Positions 23,491 to 32,040 of a DNA stretch of 32,418 nucleotides are shown one piece after another. The notes beneath the pieces were generated by a model. It was not told the origin of the DNA. It searched no databases and saw nothing but the letters and a program-made list of their open reading frames with translations. The position numbers were made by a program, and so were the translations under genes. The stretch covers positions 1 through 32,418 of the forward strand of contig JAZSBY010000008.1 of the NCBI GenBank assembly GCA_045602655.1, given 5' to 3'. Source of the DNA: Fimenecus sp045602655 (lineage in GTDB: Bacteria > Bacillota > Clostridia > Oscillospirales > Acutalibacteraceae). Each line of letters opens with the position of its first letter. Position 1 is the stretch's first letter.

Positions 23491-24499
23491 ACGAGAACTC
23501 CTCTAACAGGGCTTTCGCAAGCATTTTTACACTTTCCATATCCTTTTTTGAGCCCACCGAAGATGCTGAATGAATATATCTGCAAGGCAAAGATACTGCA
23601 ACCGTATTTATACCACCTGCTACCTTGTGAATTGCTGCCGCATCATTCCCACCTGCAACAACGGTCTTTGTCTGATTTGGAATATTGTTCTTGTCGGCAA
23701 TTTCTCTTGCTTTTTTATATAAATCCTTGTTGTAAACCGTGCCTCTATCCATAAAAGACACCACTGCACCATTACCCACCTTGCAAACCTTCTTATTTTC
23801 AGGTGTATCGGGAATGTCGGATGCTGTTGTTGTTTCAAGTACAATTGCATAATCAGGCTTTACTGTATATGCAGAAACGGTAGCACCACGAGTGCCAACC
23901 TCCTCCTGTACTGTAAAAACGCAGGTGTAGTTAATTTTTGACTTTTCCTTTAAAAGTTCAAGCATAATGGCACAACCAAGACGGTCATCAAGTGCTTTAG
24001 ATTTTATCATATCGTTACCAAACTCAACGAAATCGGAAATAAAATAACCAAAGTCACCAAGGCTTAGACAATTTTCTGCTATCTCTTTGTTTTCAAAGCC
24101 AAAGTCAACACACATATCAGTAATTTCAGGGATTTTCTTTGCCTCATCACCGGAGCATTGATGAATTGCCTTGCCACCAACAACACCAATATGTCCGTTT
24201 ACAGTAATTTTCTTGCCAAAAAGGGCGGAATTATCTATTCCACCTACATTCGCAACATAAACAAAACCATCATCGGTTATATATGTGACAATAAATCCCA
24301 CTTCGTCCATGTGAGCAAAAAGAGCAACCTTATTTTCAGGTTCATTTTCACCTTTCTTATTAACAATTAAGTTTCCAATCGGGTCAACTGTGTAATCGCA
24401 GTCTTCAGGAAGATTTGAGATTATATATTCTCTCACATTTTTCTCATCCCCCGATGTGCCGTTAAGCAGACAGAGGTTTTTCAAAAGTTCAAAATCCAT
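23483..24499 (-). CDS. M42 family metallo-aminopeptidase (first-position paralog of a tandem pair)
   Basis: A 338-aa dinuclear-metal peptidase of family M42 (glutamyl/leucyl aminopeptidase, FrvX/PepA-like). The metal and catalytic residues appear in FAHMDEVGF (His63, Asp65), SKALDDRLG, VQEEVGTRGA (Glu pair) and CRYIHSASS. These enzymes form large dodecameric shells in the cytoplasm and cut short peptides. The next upstream gene encodes a diverged paralog 4 nt away, so the two may have different residue preferences or co-assemble. It overlaps the GNAT gene by 8 nt. Confidence 0.93.
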   Translation of the reverse strand: MDFELLKNLCLLNGTSGDEKNVREYIISNLPEDCDYTVDPIGNLIVNKKGENEPENKVALFAHMDEVGFIVTYITDDGFVYVANVGGIDNSALFGKKITVNGHIGVVGGKAIHQCSGDEAKKIPEITDMCVDFGFENKEIAENCLSLGDFGYFISDFVEFGNDMIKSKALDDRLGCAIMLELLKEKSKINYTCVFTVQEEVGTRGATVSAYTVKPDYAIVLETTTASDIPDTPENKKVCKVGNGAVVSFMDRGTVYNKDLYKKAREIADKNNIPNQTKTVVAGGNDAAAIHKVAGGINTVAVSLPCRYIHSASSVGSKKDMESVKMLAKALLEEFSYG

Positions 24500-24503
24500 A
24501 ATC

Positions 24504-25496
24504 TCACACCCTTTCTAAAAACTCTGCGATAAGCCTTGCACAAGCCTCAATATCTCTTATATCAACAGTTTCAACCGGTGTGTGCATATATCTTAAAGGA
24601 ATTGACACCAAAACTGATGGAATACCACCTTTTGAAATTGTTATATGGTCTGCATTTGTACCTGTGCGACCATTCATAATTTCTTTTTGGTACGGAATAT
24701 CCTTTTCCTTTGCAATTTCAACCAGAAGTTCAGTATATTGCCTATCCAGAATTGGTGCGTATCCAATCATTGCACCACCATTCATTTTGCCACACTCACT
24801 TGACTTTGACTGGGGTGTAGTTGCAAAACTGACATCAACAGATAGGGATAAATCAGCCGATATGTTAAAGGCTGCACAAGTTGCACCTGTTCCACCTGTT
24901 TCTTCCTGAGCAGAGCAGACAAGTGTAATCTCATTCTCTGTCTTTGTGTATTCAAGTGCTTTTAAAAGCACAGCAATTCCACCACGGTCATCGATATAAG
25001 GTGAAGACACTCTGTTATCATTAAGCACAGAAAAACTACTCTTGAACGATGCTCTGTCACCTACTGAAATCACTTTTTCTGCATCTTCTTTAGTCATTCC
25101 AACATCCACAACGCAAGTGCCGTCGGTTGAAACCTTGTTTTCCCCGTCAGAGAGATGTGGTGGCACAGTACAAACAACACCAAATACATCTTCTTTTCCG
25201 TGGAAAACCAACTCCATTCCCTCAACTGTACGCATATCAACTCCGCCGACTTTTTGCACACGGATAAAACCATCGTCAGTAATTCCCGTAACAACAAAAC
25301 CGATTGTGTCGAGATGTGCATCAAGAAGAATGTGTTTCACCTTACCTTTTTTGTGGATAATTATGTTTCCTGAAACATCAGCAGAAACATCTCCATACAG
25401 TGAAAAAAGCCCCTTTAAGGACTCAAAGGAGCTGTTTTCTTCCCCCGCAACACCTGCAGGGGAAGTCAATTTTTCTAAAAGTTCAATAGTTGTCAT
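24504..25496 (-). CDS. M42 family metallo-aminopeptidase (second paralog)
   Basis: A 330-aa M42 peptidase. Motifs: DAHLDTIGF (His61, Asp63), PYIDDRGG, SAQEETGGTGA, and RYMHTPVETVD. It is clearly homologous along its length to the neighbouring M42 protein, but much diverged. The gene lies 20 nt after galK and 4 nt before the other paralog. Likely a cytoplasmic aminopeptidase; its preferred residue is not known. Confidence 0.93.
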   Translation of the reverse strand: MTTIELLEKLTSPAGVAGEENSSFESLKGLFSLYGDVSADVSGNIIIHKKGKVKHILLDAHLDTIGFVVTGITDDGFIRVQKVGGVDMRTVEGMELVFHGKEDVFGVVCTVPPHLSDGENKVSTDGTCVVDVGMTKEDAEKVISVGDRASFKSSFSVLNDNRVSSPYIDDRGGIAVLLKALEYTKTENEITLVCSAQEETGGTGATCAAFNISADLSLSVDVSFATTPQSKSSECGKMNGGAMIGYAPILDRQYTELLVEIAKEKDIPYQKEIMNGRTGTNADHITISKGGIPSVLVSIPLRYMHTPVETVDIRDIEACARLIAEFLERV

Positions 25497-25516
25497 TTAA
25501 ATCAACCTTTTTTTAT

Positions 25517-26794
25517 TTATATCTCAACGCCACCAACTGGACGAATTATCAAAACGTAACAGCTGCCATCGCCGAAAATGCCTTCCATAGCATTCTTGTA
25601 ATCTGCAAGGATGTCATTTGGAACAAACGCCTGAATTGTACCTGCAAATCCACCACCGTGAACACGCCAAGCACCCTTGCCTTTAAGAATGCTCTCACTA
25701 ACTGCAAGTGCAAGTGAAACAGGCTGTTCAAGAGGTTTTTTAACAGAAAATACATTCTGATTATACTTGTATGATGAGTCACCACTTTCAAGTATGTAAG
25801 ACTTAAATGCTTCAAAGTCGCCATTTTTAAGAGCATCAACTTCTTTTAAAACTCTATCATTATCTGCGAAGAAGTGCATAGCACGGATTACTGCTCTGTC
25901 TCCTGTTTTTTCACGGATTGCAGGAATATTCTTCTTGAATTCCTCCTCATCAACCTCACGAAGAACTTTTTTACCGAAACAACCTGCAACTGCTTCCATT
26001 TCGCCACGGATTGCAGCATAATCGTCTGTAAGGTCTGAATGGCTACCCTTTGTGTCAACGATGCAAAGTGAATGACCTGATGCTGCAAAATCAAATTTAA
26101 CCTCATTAACGATTGGCTCTGCAGGATTATTAAAGTCGATTGTAACAAAACCACCTACTGAACAAGCCATCTGGTCCATAAGTCCGCAAGGTTTGTCAAA
26201 GTAAACATTCTCTGCATACTGTGCGATTTTTGCGATTGTGATTGCATCAACCTGACCGTCATTGTAAAGGTAGTTGAGCATTGTACCAACAAGCACTTCA
26301 TAAGCCGCTGAAGATGAAAGTCCTGAGCCTGAAAGAACACTTGACATTGTTACTGCATCAAAACCGCCGATTTTGTAACCATATTTAAGGAAACCTGCAC
26401 ACATACCACGAACAAGAGCCGGTGAATGACCTTTCTCGTCTTCCTTGATTTCAAGGTCTGTAATGTCACAAACATCCATTTTGTATCCACGGGATTTTAC
26501 ACGAACGATGTTTTCATCATTCTTTGACGCAACTGCAATAGCATCAAGGTTTATTCCCGCTGCAAGAACTCTACCGTGGTTGTGGTCTGTGTGGTTACCA
26601 CCAACTTCTGTTCTACCCGGTGCAGAAAAAAGACGAGCATCTCTGTCCTCACTAAAAATCTCAGCAAAATCATTTGCAAGTCTTACATATCTTTCGTGTT
26701 GAGCCTCAACAGCCTCGTCTGTAACATAAACTCTCTTAAAACGAGCGTCAAACTCGCCATTCATAATCGCATCTTTAAGCATTTGAATTTTCAT
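25517..26794 (-). CDS. galK: Galactokinase
   Basis: A 425-aa GHMP-family kinase that phosphorylates galactose at C1. The galactokinase signature reads APGRTEVGGNHTDHNHG (~58-74), a Clostridia variant of the PGRVNLIGEHTDYNGG motif. The ATP loop is SSVLSGSGLSSSAAYEV (~150-166), and the third motif is WRVHGGGFAGTIQAF near the C-terminus. An N-terminal extension of ~50 residues precedes the signature. The ATG overlaps the TVP38-family gene by 20 nt, and GGAG lies upstream. galT and galE are not seen nearby. Confidence 0.94.
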   Translation of the reverse strand: MKIQMLKDAIMNGEFDARFKRVYVTDEAVEAQHERYVRLANDFAEIFSEDRDARLFSAPGRTEVGGNHTDHNHGRVLAAGINLDAIAVASKNDENIVRVKSRGYKMDVCDITDLEIKEDEKGHSPALVRGMCAGFLKYGYKIGGFDAVTMSSVLSGSGLSSSAAYEVLVGTMLNYLYNDGQVDAITIAKIAQYAENVYFDKPCGLMDQMACSVGGFVTIDFNNPAEPIVNEVKFDFAASGHSLCIVDTKGSHSDLTDDYAAIRGEMEAVAGCFGKKVLREVDEEEFKKNIPAIREKTGDRAVIRAMHFFADNDRVLKEVDALKNGDFEAFKSYILESGDSSYKYNQNVFSVKKPLEQPVSLALAVSESILKGKGAWRVHGGGFAGTIQAFVPNDILADYKNAMEGIFGDGSCYVLIIRPVGGVEI

Positions 26795-27512
26795 CTTTAT
26801 TTTCTCCTTTTCTTTTTTCCAAGGTAATATTCACAATCAAGGTTACCACACCTGATAAAATCAACAAAACAATAATCGGTCCCATAAATTTCCAAGTAAA
26901 GGGCTGACTTATGTTTCCGCCCATTACGGAATATGTCCAGATTTTCGGGAAAAATCCCAACAGAGATGCCACCAAAAAGTCATAGAGTGGATATTTCATT
27001 CCACCGTATGTCTTGCTGACAAGGTTTATGGGGATTGACGGGACAAGACGAAGTGCTATAAGTACACCTAATTTAGTCTTGCCGTGATGTGCCATCATTT
27101 CTCGCATATTGTCATACTTTTCAAGTTTTTTAATTGCCACACCGCCACCAGTGAATCTTCCCCATAAGTAGTTTATTATGAAAACAATGGAAGTTCCTGC
27201 TATGTTAATTAAAATAGCATTAACGGGACGGAACATAACACCGGTCATAATAAGAAGAAATGGAAACGGTATAGGCAAAAAGCCTCTTAAAATATATACT
27301 CCTATTATGGCAAGAACAATCAGCCATCTGTTCTCCAATGCCTGAATGGAGGTTTGTAGTTTATCCAAAGCGTGTAAAAATTCTGCCCAACCGCCTTCTG
27401 CAACCTTTGTACTCATAATCACAGTTATAACTGCAATTACAATGGCCGCCACAAAAAGCCCGATTGAAGTAAGATACAACACTCTTTTTCGGCTCAGGTT
27501 TTTCTTTTCCAT
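26775..27512 (-). CDS. TVP38/TMEM64 (DedA-like, VTT domain) membrane protein
   Basis: A 245-aa membrane protein with about six hydrophobic segments. The VTT-domain signature is plain: FLPIPFPFLLIMTG, then ALRLVPSIPINLVSKTYGG and GFFPKIWTYSVMGG. Members of this superfamily are linked to lipid scrambling and undecaprenyl-phosphate recycling. The ATG at 27512 is preferred because GGTGA lies 5 nt upstream; a TTG at 27530 is possible. It is the first gene of the long operon and overlaps galK by 20 nt. Confidence 0.88.
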   Translation of the reverse strand: MEKKNLSRKRVLYLTSIGLFVAAIVIAVITVIMSTKVAEGGWAEFLHALDKLQTSIQALENRWLIVLAIIGVYILRGFLPIPFPFLLIMTGVMFRPVNAILINIAGTSIVFIINYLWGRFTGGGVAIKKLEKYDNMREMMAHHGKTKLGVLIALRLVPSIPINLVSKTYGGMKYPLYDFLVASLLGFFPKIWTYSVMGGNISQPFTWKFMGPIIVLLILSGVVTLIVNITLEKRKGENKDENSNA

Positions 27513-27547
27513 TAAGTTCACCATATACAAGTTTTACATACACTATA

Positions 27548-27576
27548 ATTTTATAATATTTATTAAAAAAGGTCAA
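27548..27576 (-). promoter_or_regulatory. Promoter of the TVP38-galK-M42 operon
   Basis: On the minus strand, TTGACC (27576-27571), 17 bp, then TAAAAT (27553-27548). It is back to back with the plus-strand promoter of the dehydrogenase gene; the two -35 boxes are 8 bp apart. Confidence 0.65.
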
Positions 27577-27584
27577 TGTTTTTG

Positions 27585-27614
27585 TTGTTATATTATATTA
27601 AAATATGTTAGAAT
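27585..27614 (+). promoter_or_regulatory. Likely promoter of the D-2-hydroxyacid dehydrogenase gene
   Basis: TTGTTA (27585-27590), an 18-bp spacer, and TAGAAT (27609-27614) preceded by TGT (extended -10). The -35 is weak. The leader to the TTG start would be about 32 nt. Confidence 0.45.
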
Positions 27615-27652
27615 ATTATGTGTTATAAACCCTACATAAAGGTTGTGATTTT

Positions 27653-28612
27653 TTGAAAATAGTAGTGCTTGATTCCTACGCCTTAAATCCCGGTGACTTA
27701 TCTTGGGAATGGCTTCAAAAATTAGGTGAATGTGAAATCTATCACCGTACTCCGCAGGATAACATTCTTGAAAGATGTGAGGGTGCTGACATTATTCTCA
27801 CAAATAAAACACCACTCACGAAAGAAACTCTTTTAAAGCTTAACAATCTTAAATATATTGCCCTTTTGTCAACGGGATATAACATTGTTGACTGGGAATA
27901 CGCAAAAGAGATTGGTGTACCTGTTTCAAATATTCCTGCATATTCAACCAATGCAGTTGCACAGCTTACATTTTCTCTCATACTTGAGATTACAAATGCT
28001 GTTGGACTTCATAGTGAAAGTGTAAGGAATGGTGAGTGGACTACTTGCCCTGATTTCTGTTATTGGAAAACTCCTTTAACAGAATTATGTGGCAAAACTC
28101 TTGGTATCGTAGGATTTGGGCAGATTGGTCAGGCTGTCTCAAATATTGCAGAGGCATTTAAAATGAATGTCGTTGCAGTTTCAGGTCACGAAACTGACCA
28201 GAGCCACCGTAGAAATTTCAAATGGGTTGATATGGAAACTCTTGCAAAAACCAGTGATATTATTTCTTTCCATTGTCCGTTGACAGAGAGAACAACAGGA
28301 CTTTGTAACAAAGATTTTATAAAGAAATGCAAAGATGGTGCAATTATCATTAACACAAGCCGTGGACCGGTTGTCAATGACAAAGATTTAGCCGATGCAC
28401 TCAATTGTGGTAAGCTCCGTGGTGCAGGACTTGATGTGTTAACTGTTGAGCCACCAAAGGCAGATAATCCATTACTTAGTGCAAAAAACTGCTTCATCAC
28501 TCCTCATATTGCGTGGGCAGGTTTTGAAACAAGAGAAAGACTTATGAGCATTTTAAAAGAAAACATCTTCGCCTATCTAAATGGCACACCACAGAATGTT
28601 GTAAACAAATGA
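27653..28612 (+). CDS. D-2-hydroxyacid dehydrogenase (glycerate-dehydrogenase-like)
   Basis: A 319-aa NAD(P)-dependent oxidoreductase that interconverts 2-keto acids and D-2-hydroxy acids. The Rossmann loop GIVGFGQIGQAV (~150-161), the catalytic Arg in NTSRGPVV, the Glu in TVEPP and His in TPHIAWAG are all present. Close relatives act as hydroxypyruvate/glycerate dehydrogenases. The start is TTG at 27653, with AAAGG 10 nt upstream (27638-27642); no ATG fits the family's N-terminus (KIVVLDSYAL). It is divergent from the galK operon and is a single-gene unit. Confidence 0.9.
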   Translation: MKIVVLDSYALNPGDLSWEWLQKLGECEIYHRTPQDNILERCEGADIILTNKTPLTKETLLKLNNLKYIALLSTGYNIVDWEYAKEIGVPVSNIPAYSTNAVAQLTFSLILEITNAVGLHSESVRNGEWTTCPDFCYWKTPLTELCGKTLGIVGFGQIGQAVSNIAEAFKMNVVAVSGHETDQSHRRNFKWVDMETLAKTSDIISFHCPLTERTTGLCNKDFIKKCKDGAIIINTSRGPVVNDKDLADALNCGKLRGAGLDVLTVEPPKADNPLLSAKNCFITPHIAWAGFETRERLMSILKENIFAYLNGTPQNVVNK

Positions 28613-28613
28613 A

Positions 28614-28652
28614 AAAAGACCTGCTCCGAAGAGTAGGTCTTATTATTTTATT
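28614..28652. terminator. Bidirectional terminator
   Basis: An 11-bp stem, AAGACCTGCTC/GAGTAGGTCTT with one G-T pair, spans 28616-28641. The T-run is strong leftward (serving dapL) and weaker rightward (serving the dehydrogenase). Confidence 0.8.
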
Positions 28653-29862
28653 TGCAGAAGTAATTTTTAATTCTTTCAACTGCTTTGATTGTATTCTCTG
28701 TTGAGCCGAATGCCGTGAGTCGGAAATAACCTTCACCACTTGGTCCAAAGCCTTCACCGGGAGTACCGACAACCTGAATGTTTTCAAGGAGTGTGTCAAA
28801 GAAATCCCAGCTGCTCATTCCGTCAGGAGTTTTGAGCCATACATAAGGTGAATTTACTGCACCATAAACTGTGAAGCCACACTCTTTAAGTCCGTTATAA
28901 ATAATCTTTGCATTATTCTGATAGTATGCGATAATTTCACGAACCTGCTTTTTGCCTTCTTCACTGTAAACAGCCTCTGCTGCTCTCTGTGTAATATAAG
29001 AAACACCGTTAAACTTTGTAGCCTGACGACGAGCCCAAAGTGCATTGAGTTCAACACCATCAACCTTAATGTCGTGGGGAACAACTGTGTACCCACAACG
29101 AACACCTGTGAAACCTGCTGTCTTTGAGAAACTTCTAAACTCAATAGCACAGGACTTTGCACCTTCGATTTCATAGATTGAGTGTGGAACATTTTCCTCT
29201 GTGATAAATGCCTCATAAGCAGAGTCAAAAAGGATTACTGCACCATTTTCATTTGCATAGTCAACCCATTTTTTAAGCTCGTCCTTTGTTGCTGCCATAC
29301 CTGTTGGATTGTTTGGAAAGCAGAGGTAAATAATATCAACCTTTTCCTTTGGAAGTTCAGGTAAGAAATTGTTTTCAGCATTACAAGGCATATAATAAAT
29401 ATTGCTCCAACCATCTGCTGTTTTGTCACCTGAACGGCCACCCATAACATTTGTGTCAACATAAACGGGATAAACAGGGTCACAAACTGCAACTTTATTG
29501 TCAGTTGAGAAAATGTCACCAATATTACCACAGTCGCTTTTTGCACCATCAGAAACAAAGATTTCACTGTTATCAAGTTCAACACCACGAGCCTTATAGT
29601 CGTTCTTGTTAATGGCATCTAAAAGCCATTTGTGGCCATATTCAGGCGGGTAACCCATAAATGTTTTTTCGTTTGACATTTCGTCAACTGCTTTGTGCAT
29701 TGCATCAATACAAGCATCCGCAAGCGGACGAGTAACATCACCAATACCAAGACGAATAATTGGCTTGTCCGGATTTGCTGCCACATAGGCATTTACCTTT
29801 TTTGCAATATTTGAGAAAAGGTAAGAACTCTGAATTTTTAAGAAATTGTCATTTATTTTCAT
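28648..29862 (-). CDS. dapL: LL-diaminopimelate aminotransferase
   Basis: A 404-aa class I/II PLP aminotransferase that makes LL-diaminopimelate directly from tetrahydrodipicolinate and glutamate. Seen: RLGIGDVTRPL (~37-47), KTFMGYPPEYGHKWLL (~66-81), FPNNPTGMAAT, and the PLP Lys in SFSKTAGFTGVRCGY. These agree with DapL rather than a general aspartate aminotransferase. GGAGGG precedes the ATG. It comes 23 nt after dapF, giving the last two steps to meso-DAP for lysine and peptidoglycan. Confidence 0.95.
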   Translation of the reverse strand: MKINDNFLKIQSSYLFSNIAKKVNAYVAANPDKPIIRLGIGDVTRPLADACIDAMHKAVDEMSNEKTFMGYPPEYGHKWLLDAINKNDYKARGVELDNSEIFVSDGAKSDCGNIGDIFSTDNKVAVCDPVYPVYVDTNVMGGRSGDKTADGWSNIYYMPCNAENNFLPELPKEKVDIIYLCFPNNPTGMAATKDELKKWVDYANENGAVILFDSAYEAFITEENVPHSIYEIEGAKSCAIEFRSFSKTAGFTGVRCGYTVVPHDIKVDGVELNALWARRQATKFNGVSYITQRAAEAVYSEEGKKQVREIIAYYQNNAKIIYNGLKECGFTVYGAVNSPYVWLKTPDGMSSWDFFDTLLENIQVVGTPGEGFGPSGEGYFRLTAFGSTENTIKAVERIKNYFCK

Positions 29863-29885
29863 AATTGTCCCTCCGACAACGTTTT

Positions 29886-30719
29886 TTACATCTTTATTTC
29901 ACCGTCAAACACCTTGACTGCTTCGCCAGTCAAATACACATTATTGTCTTCGTGCCATTCAACCGTCAAAACTCCACCTTTTGCAAGTATCTTAATTTCT
30001 TCGTTTTTCAAACAACAACCATTTATAATGCTTGCTACTGCCACAGCACAAGCACCTGTGCCACAAGCAAGGGTTTCGCCACTGCCTCTTTCCCATACTC
30101 GCATTTTTAGATTGTTTTTATCTACAATCTCCACAAATTCCGTGTTAGTTCTTTCGGGAAACATCTCGTGATGCTCAAAAACAGGTCCGATTTTAGCTAA
30201 ATTTAATCTATCAATATCATCACAAAACACTACACAATGAGGATTTCCCATTCCGACACAAGTTATTTTGTAATCCTTGTTGTCAATGCTGATAATCTGG
30301 TCTTTTACAACACTCATACCATACCTCGTAGGTATCTGACGACCGTTAAGAACAGGTTTTCCCATATTTACTGTACCACCAACGGCAATCTCATCTTTTG
30401 AGTGTATCTCGACTACCTTAACGCCACTTAAAGTGTCAATTTTTATTCTGTCACGCTTTTTCTTATTATCAAATATGTATTTTGCAACGCAACGGATTGC
30501 ATTTCCACACATTTCTGCTTGTGAACCATCTGCATTATAGATGTTCATTGAGCAATCGGCAACTGCCGACGGTTTAATCAAAACAATACCGTCTGCACCG
30601 ATACTAAAACGCCTTTGACTTATCTTTCTTGACAATTCTTCAGGGTTTTCAACCCTTTCATTGAAGCAGTCAATATAAATATAGTCGTTTCCGGCACCGT
30701 GCATTTTAGTGAATTTCAT
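29886..30719 (-). CDS. dapF: Diaminopimelate epimerase
   Basis: A 277-aa cofactor-independent epimerase that turns LL-DAP into meso-DAP. The two catalytic cysteines are seen in MCGNAIRCVAKY and ACGTGACAVA; KMHGAGNDYIY begins the chain. The start ATG is at 30719, after GGGGGA; an upstream frame to 30737 overlies the hairpin. The ribosome site is the 3' edge of a perfect 11-bp hairpin (30727-30760), so translation may depend on ribosomes finishing glyA. It is between glyA and dapL in one operon. Confidence 0.96.
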   Translation of the reverse strand: MKFTKMHGAGNDYIYIDCFNERVENPEELSRKISQRRFSIGADGIVLIKPSAVADCSMNIYNADGSQAEMCGNAIRCVAKYIFDNKKKRDRIKIDTLSGVKVVEIHSKDEIAVGGTVNMGKPVLNGRQIPTRYGMSVVKDQIISIDNKDYKITCVGMGNPHCVVFCDDIDRLNLAKIGPVFEHHEMFPERTNTEFVEIVDKNNLKMRVWERGSGETLACGTGACAVAVASIINGCCLKNEEIKILAKGGVLTVEWHEDNNVYLTGEAVKVFDGEIKM

Positions 30720-30726
30720 AGTAATC

Positions 30727-30760
30727 CCCCACTGCATTTTTTAAAGTTTATGCAGTGGGG
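30727..30760 (-). promoter_or_regulatory. Hairpin sequestering the dapF ribosome-binding site
   Basis: Read leftward, CCCCACTGCAT (30760-30750) pairs perfectly with ATGCAGTGGGG (30737-30727) around a 12-nt loop. Most of the GGGGGA site used by dapF lies in the 3' arm. No U-run follows, so a terminator is unlikely. The hairpin begins 8 nt after the glyA stop, where a terminating ribosome would open it. Confidence 0.7.
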
Positions 30761-30768
30761 TTCTTCAA

Positions 30769-32022
30769 TTATTCATATAAAGGATATTTTTTGCAAAGCT
30801 CTTTAACACCATTTGTGATGTATTCCTTCTGATTTTCAAAATCAGTTGCAGCAAGATAAATAAACTCTGCAATCTTATCCATATCTTCTACGCCTAAACC
30901 TCTTGTTGTAACAGCAGGAGTACCAATTCTCACACCGCTTGTTACAAATGGCTTTTCAGGGTCATTTGGAATAGCATTTTTATTTGCAGTAATGTGAACC
31001 TCGTCAAGTCTGTGTTCAAGTTCTTTACCGGTAATGCCAACTGAACGAAGGTCAACAAGCATCAAATGATTATCTGTACCACCGGAAACCAAGTTAATGC
31101 CTCTCTTTACAAGACCTTCTGCAAGAGCCTTTGCATTGTCAACAACTCTCTGCTGATAAGCCTTAAAATCATGGCTCAATGCCTCATCAAAGCAAACTGC
31201 CTTACCTGCGATAATGTGCATTAAAGGACCACCCTGTGTACCCGGGAAAATAGCCTTGTTAAACTGCATTCCGAATTCTTCGTCCTTACAAAGAATGATA
31301 CCGCCACGAGGTCCACGAAGAGTCTTGTGTGTTGTTGATGTAACAACATCTGCGTAAGGCACCGGTGATGGATGAAGTCCTGCCGCAACAAGCCCTGCAA
31401 TATGAGCCATATCAACCATAAAGTAAGCACCAACGCTGTGAGCGATATTTGCCATTCTTTCAAAGTCAATAGTTCTTGGATATGCAGATGCCCCTGCTTC
31501 AATGAGTTTTGGCTGACATTCCTTTGCTTTCTTTTCAAAAGCATCATAGTCAAGGAAACCGTTTTCGTCAACGCCGTAAGGTACGAAGTTATAGTATTTA
31601 CCTGACATATTAACAGGTGAACCGTGAGTTAAGTGGCCACCTTCTGCAAGGTTCATGCCCATAACAGTATCGCCCGGCTGTATAAGGGCAAAATAAACTG
31701 CCATATTTGCCTGAGCACCTGAGTGTGGCTGAACATTTGCATAGTTTGCACCAAAAAGCTTTTTAAGTCTGTCACGAGCAATATCTTCTACAATATCAAC
31801 ATGCTGACATCCACCGTAGTATCTCTTTCCGGGATAACCCTCAGCATATTTATTTGTAAGTACACTGCCCATAGCAGCCATAACAGCAGGAGAAACAATA
31901 TTTTCACTTGCAATAAGTTCAAGGTTTTCTCTCTGTCTTTTGAGTTCAAGACCCATAGCAGCTGCTACTTCAGGGTCAGTATTGTTGATAAAGCCGATAG
32001 AATCAATTAAATTTTCAAACAT
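30769..32022 (-). CDS. glyA: Serine hydroxymethyltransferase
   Basis: A 417-aa PLP enzyme that converts serine and tetrahydrofolate to glycine and methylene-THF. The signature stretch is VVTSTTHKTLRGPRGG, with the PLP Lys in THK; other typical segments are ELIASENIVSPAV near 35-47, YAEGYPGKRYYGGC, and HLTHGSPVN. Full length. AAGGAA lies upstream, and the gene starts 18 nt after guaB. It supplies one-carbon units for purines beside guaB, and precedes dapF-dapL. Confidence 0.97.
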   Translation of the reverse strand: MFENLIDSIGFINNTDPEVAAAMGLELKRQRENLELIASENIVSPAVMAAMGSVLTNKYAEGYPGKRYYGGCQHVDIVEDIARDRLKKLFGANYANVQPHSGAQANMAVYFALIQPGDTVMGMNLAEGGHLTHGSPVNMSGKYYNFVPYGVDENGFLDYDAFEKKAKECQPKLIEAGASAYPRTIDFERMANIAHSVGAYFMVDMAHIAGLVAAGLHPSPVPYADVVTSTTHKTLRGPRGGIILCKDEEFGMQFNKAIFPGTQGGPLMHIIAGKAVCFDEALSHDFKAYQQRVVDNAKALAEGLVKRGINLVSGGTDNHLMLVDLRSVGITGKELEHRLDEVHITANKNAIPNDPEKPFVTSGVRIGTPAVTTRGLGVEDMDKIAEFIYLAATDFENQKEYITNGVKELCKKYPLYE

Positions 32023-32040
32023 AGTATATAATTCCTTAAT

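Noticed and set aside
30727..30760. Terminator between glyA and dapF
   Set aside because: The hairpin is followed by GATTACTATG rather than a U-run, and the ribosome site is within it.
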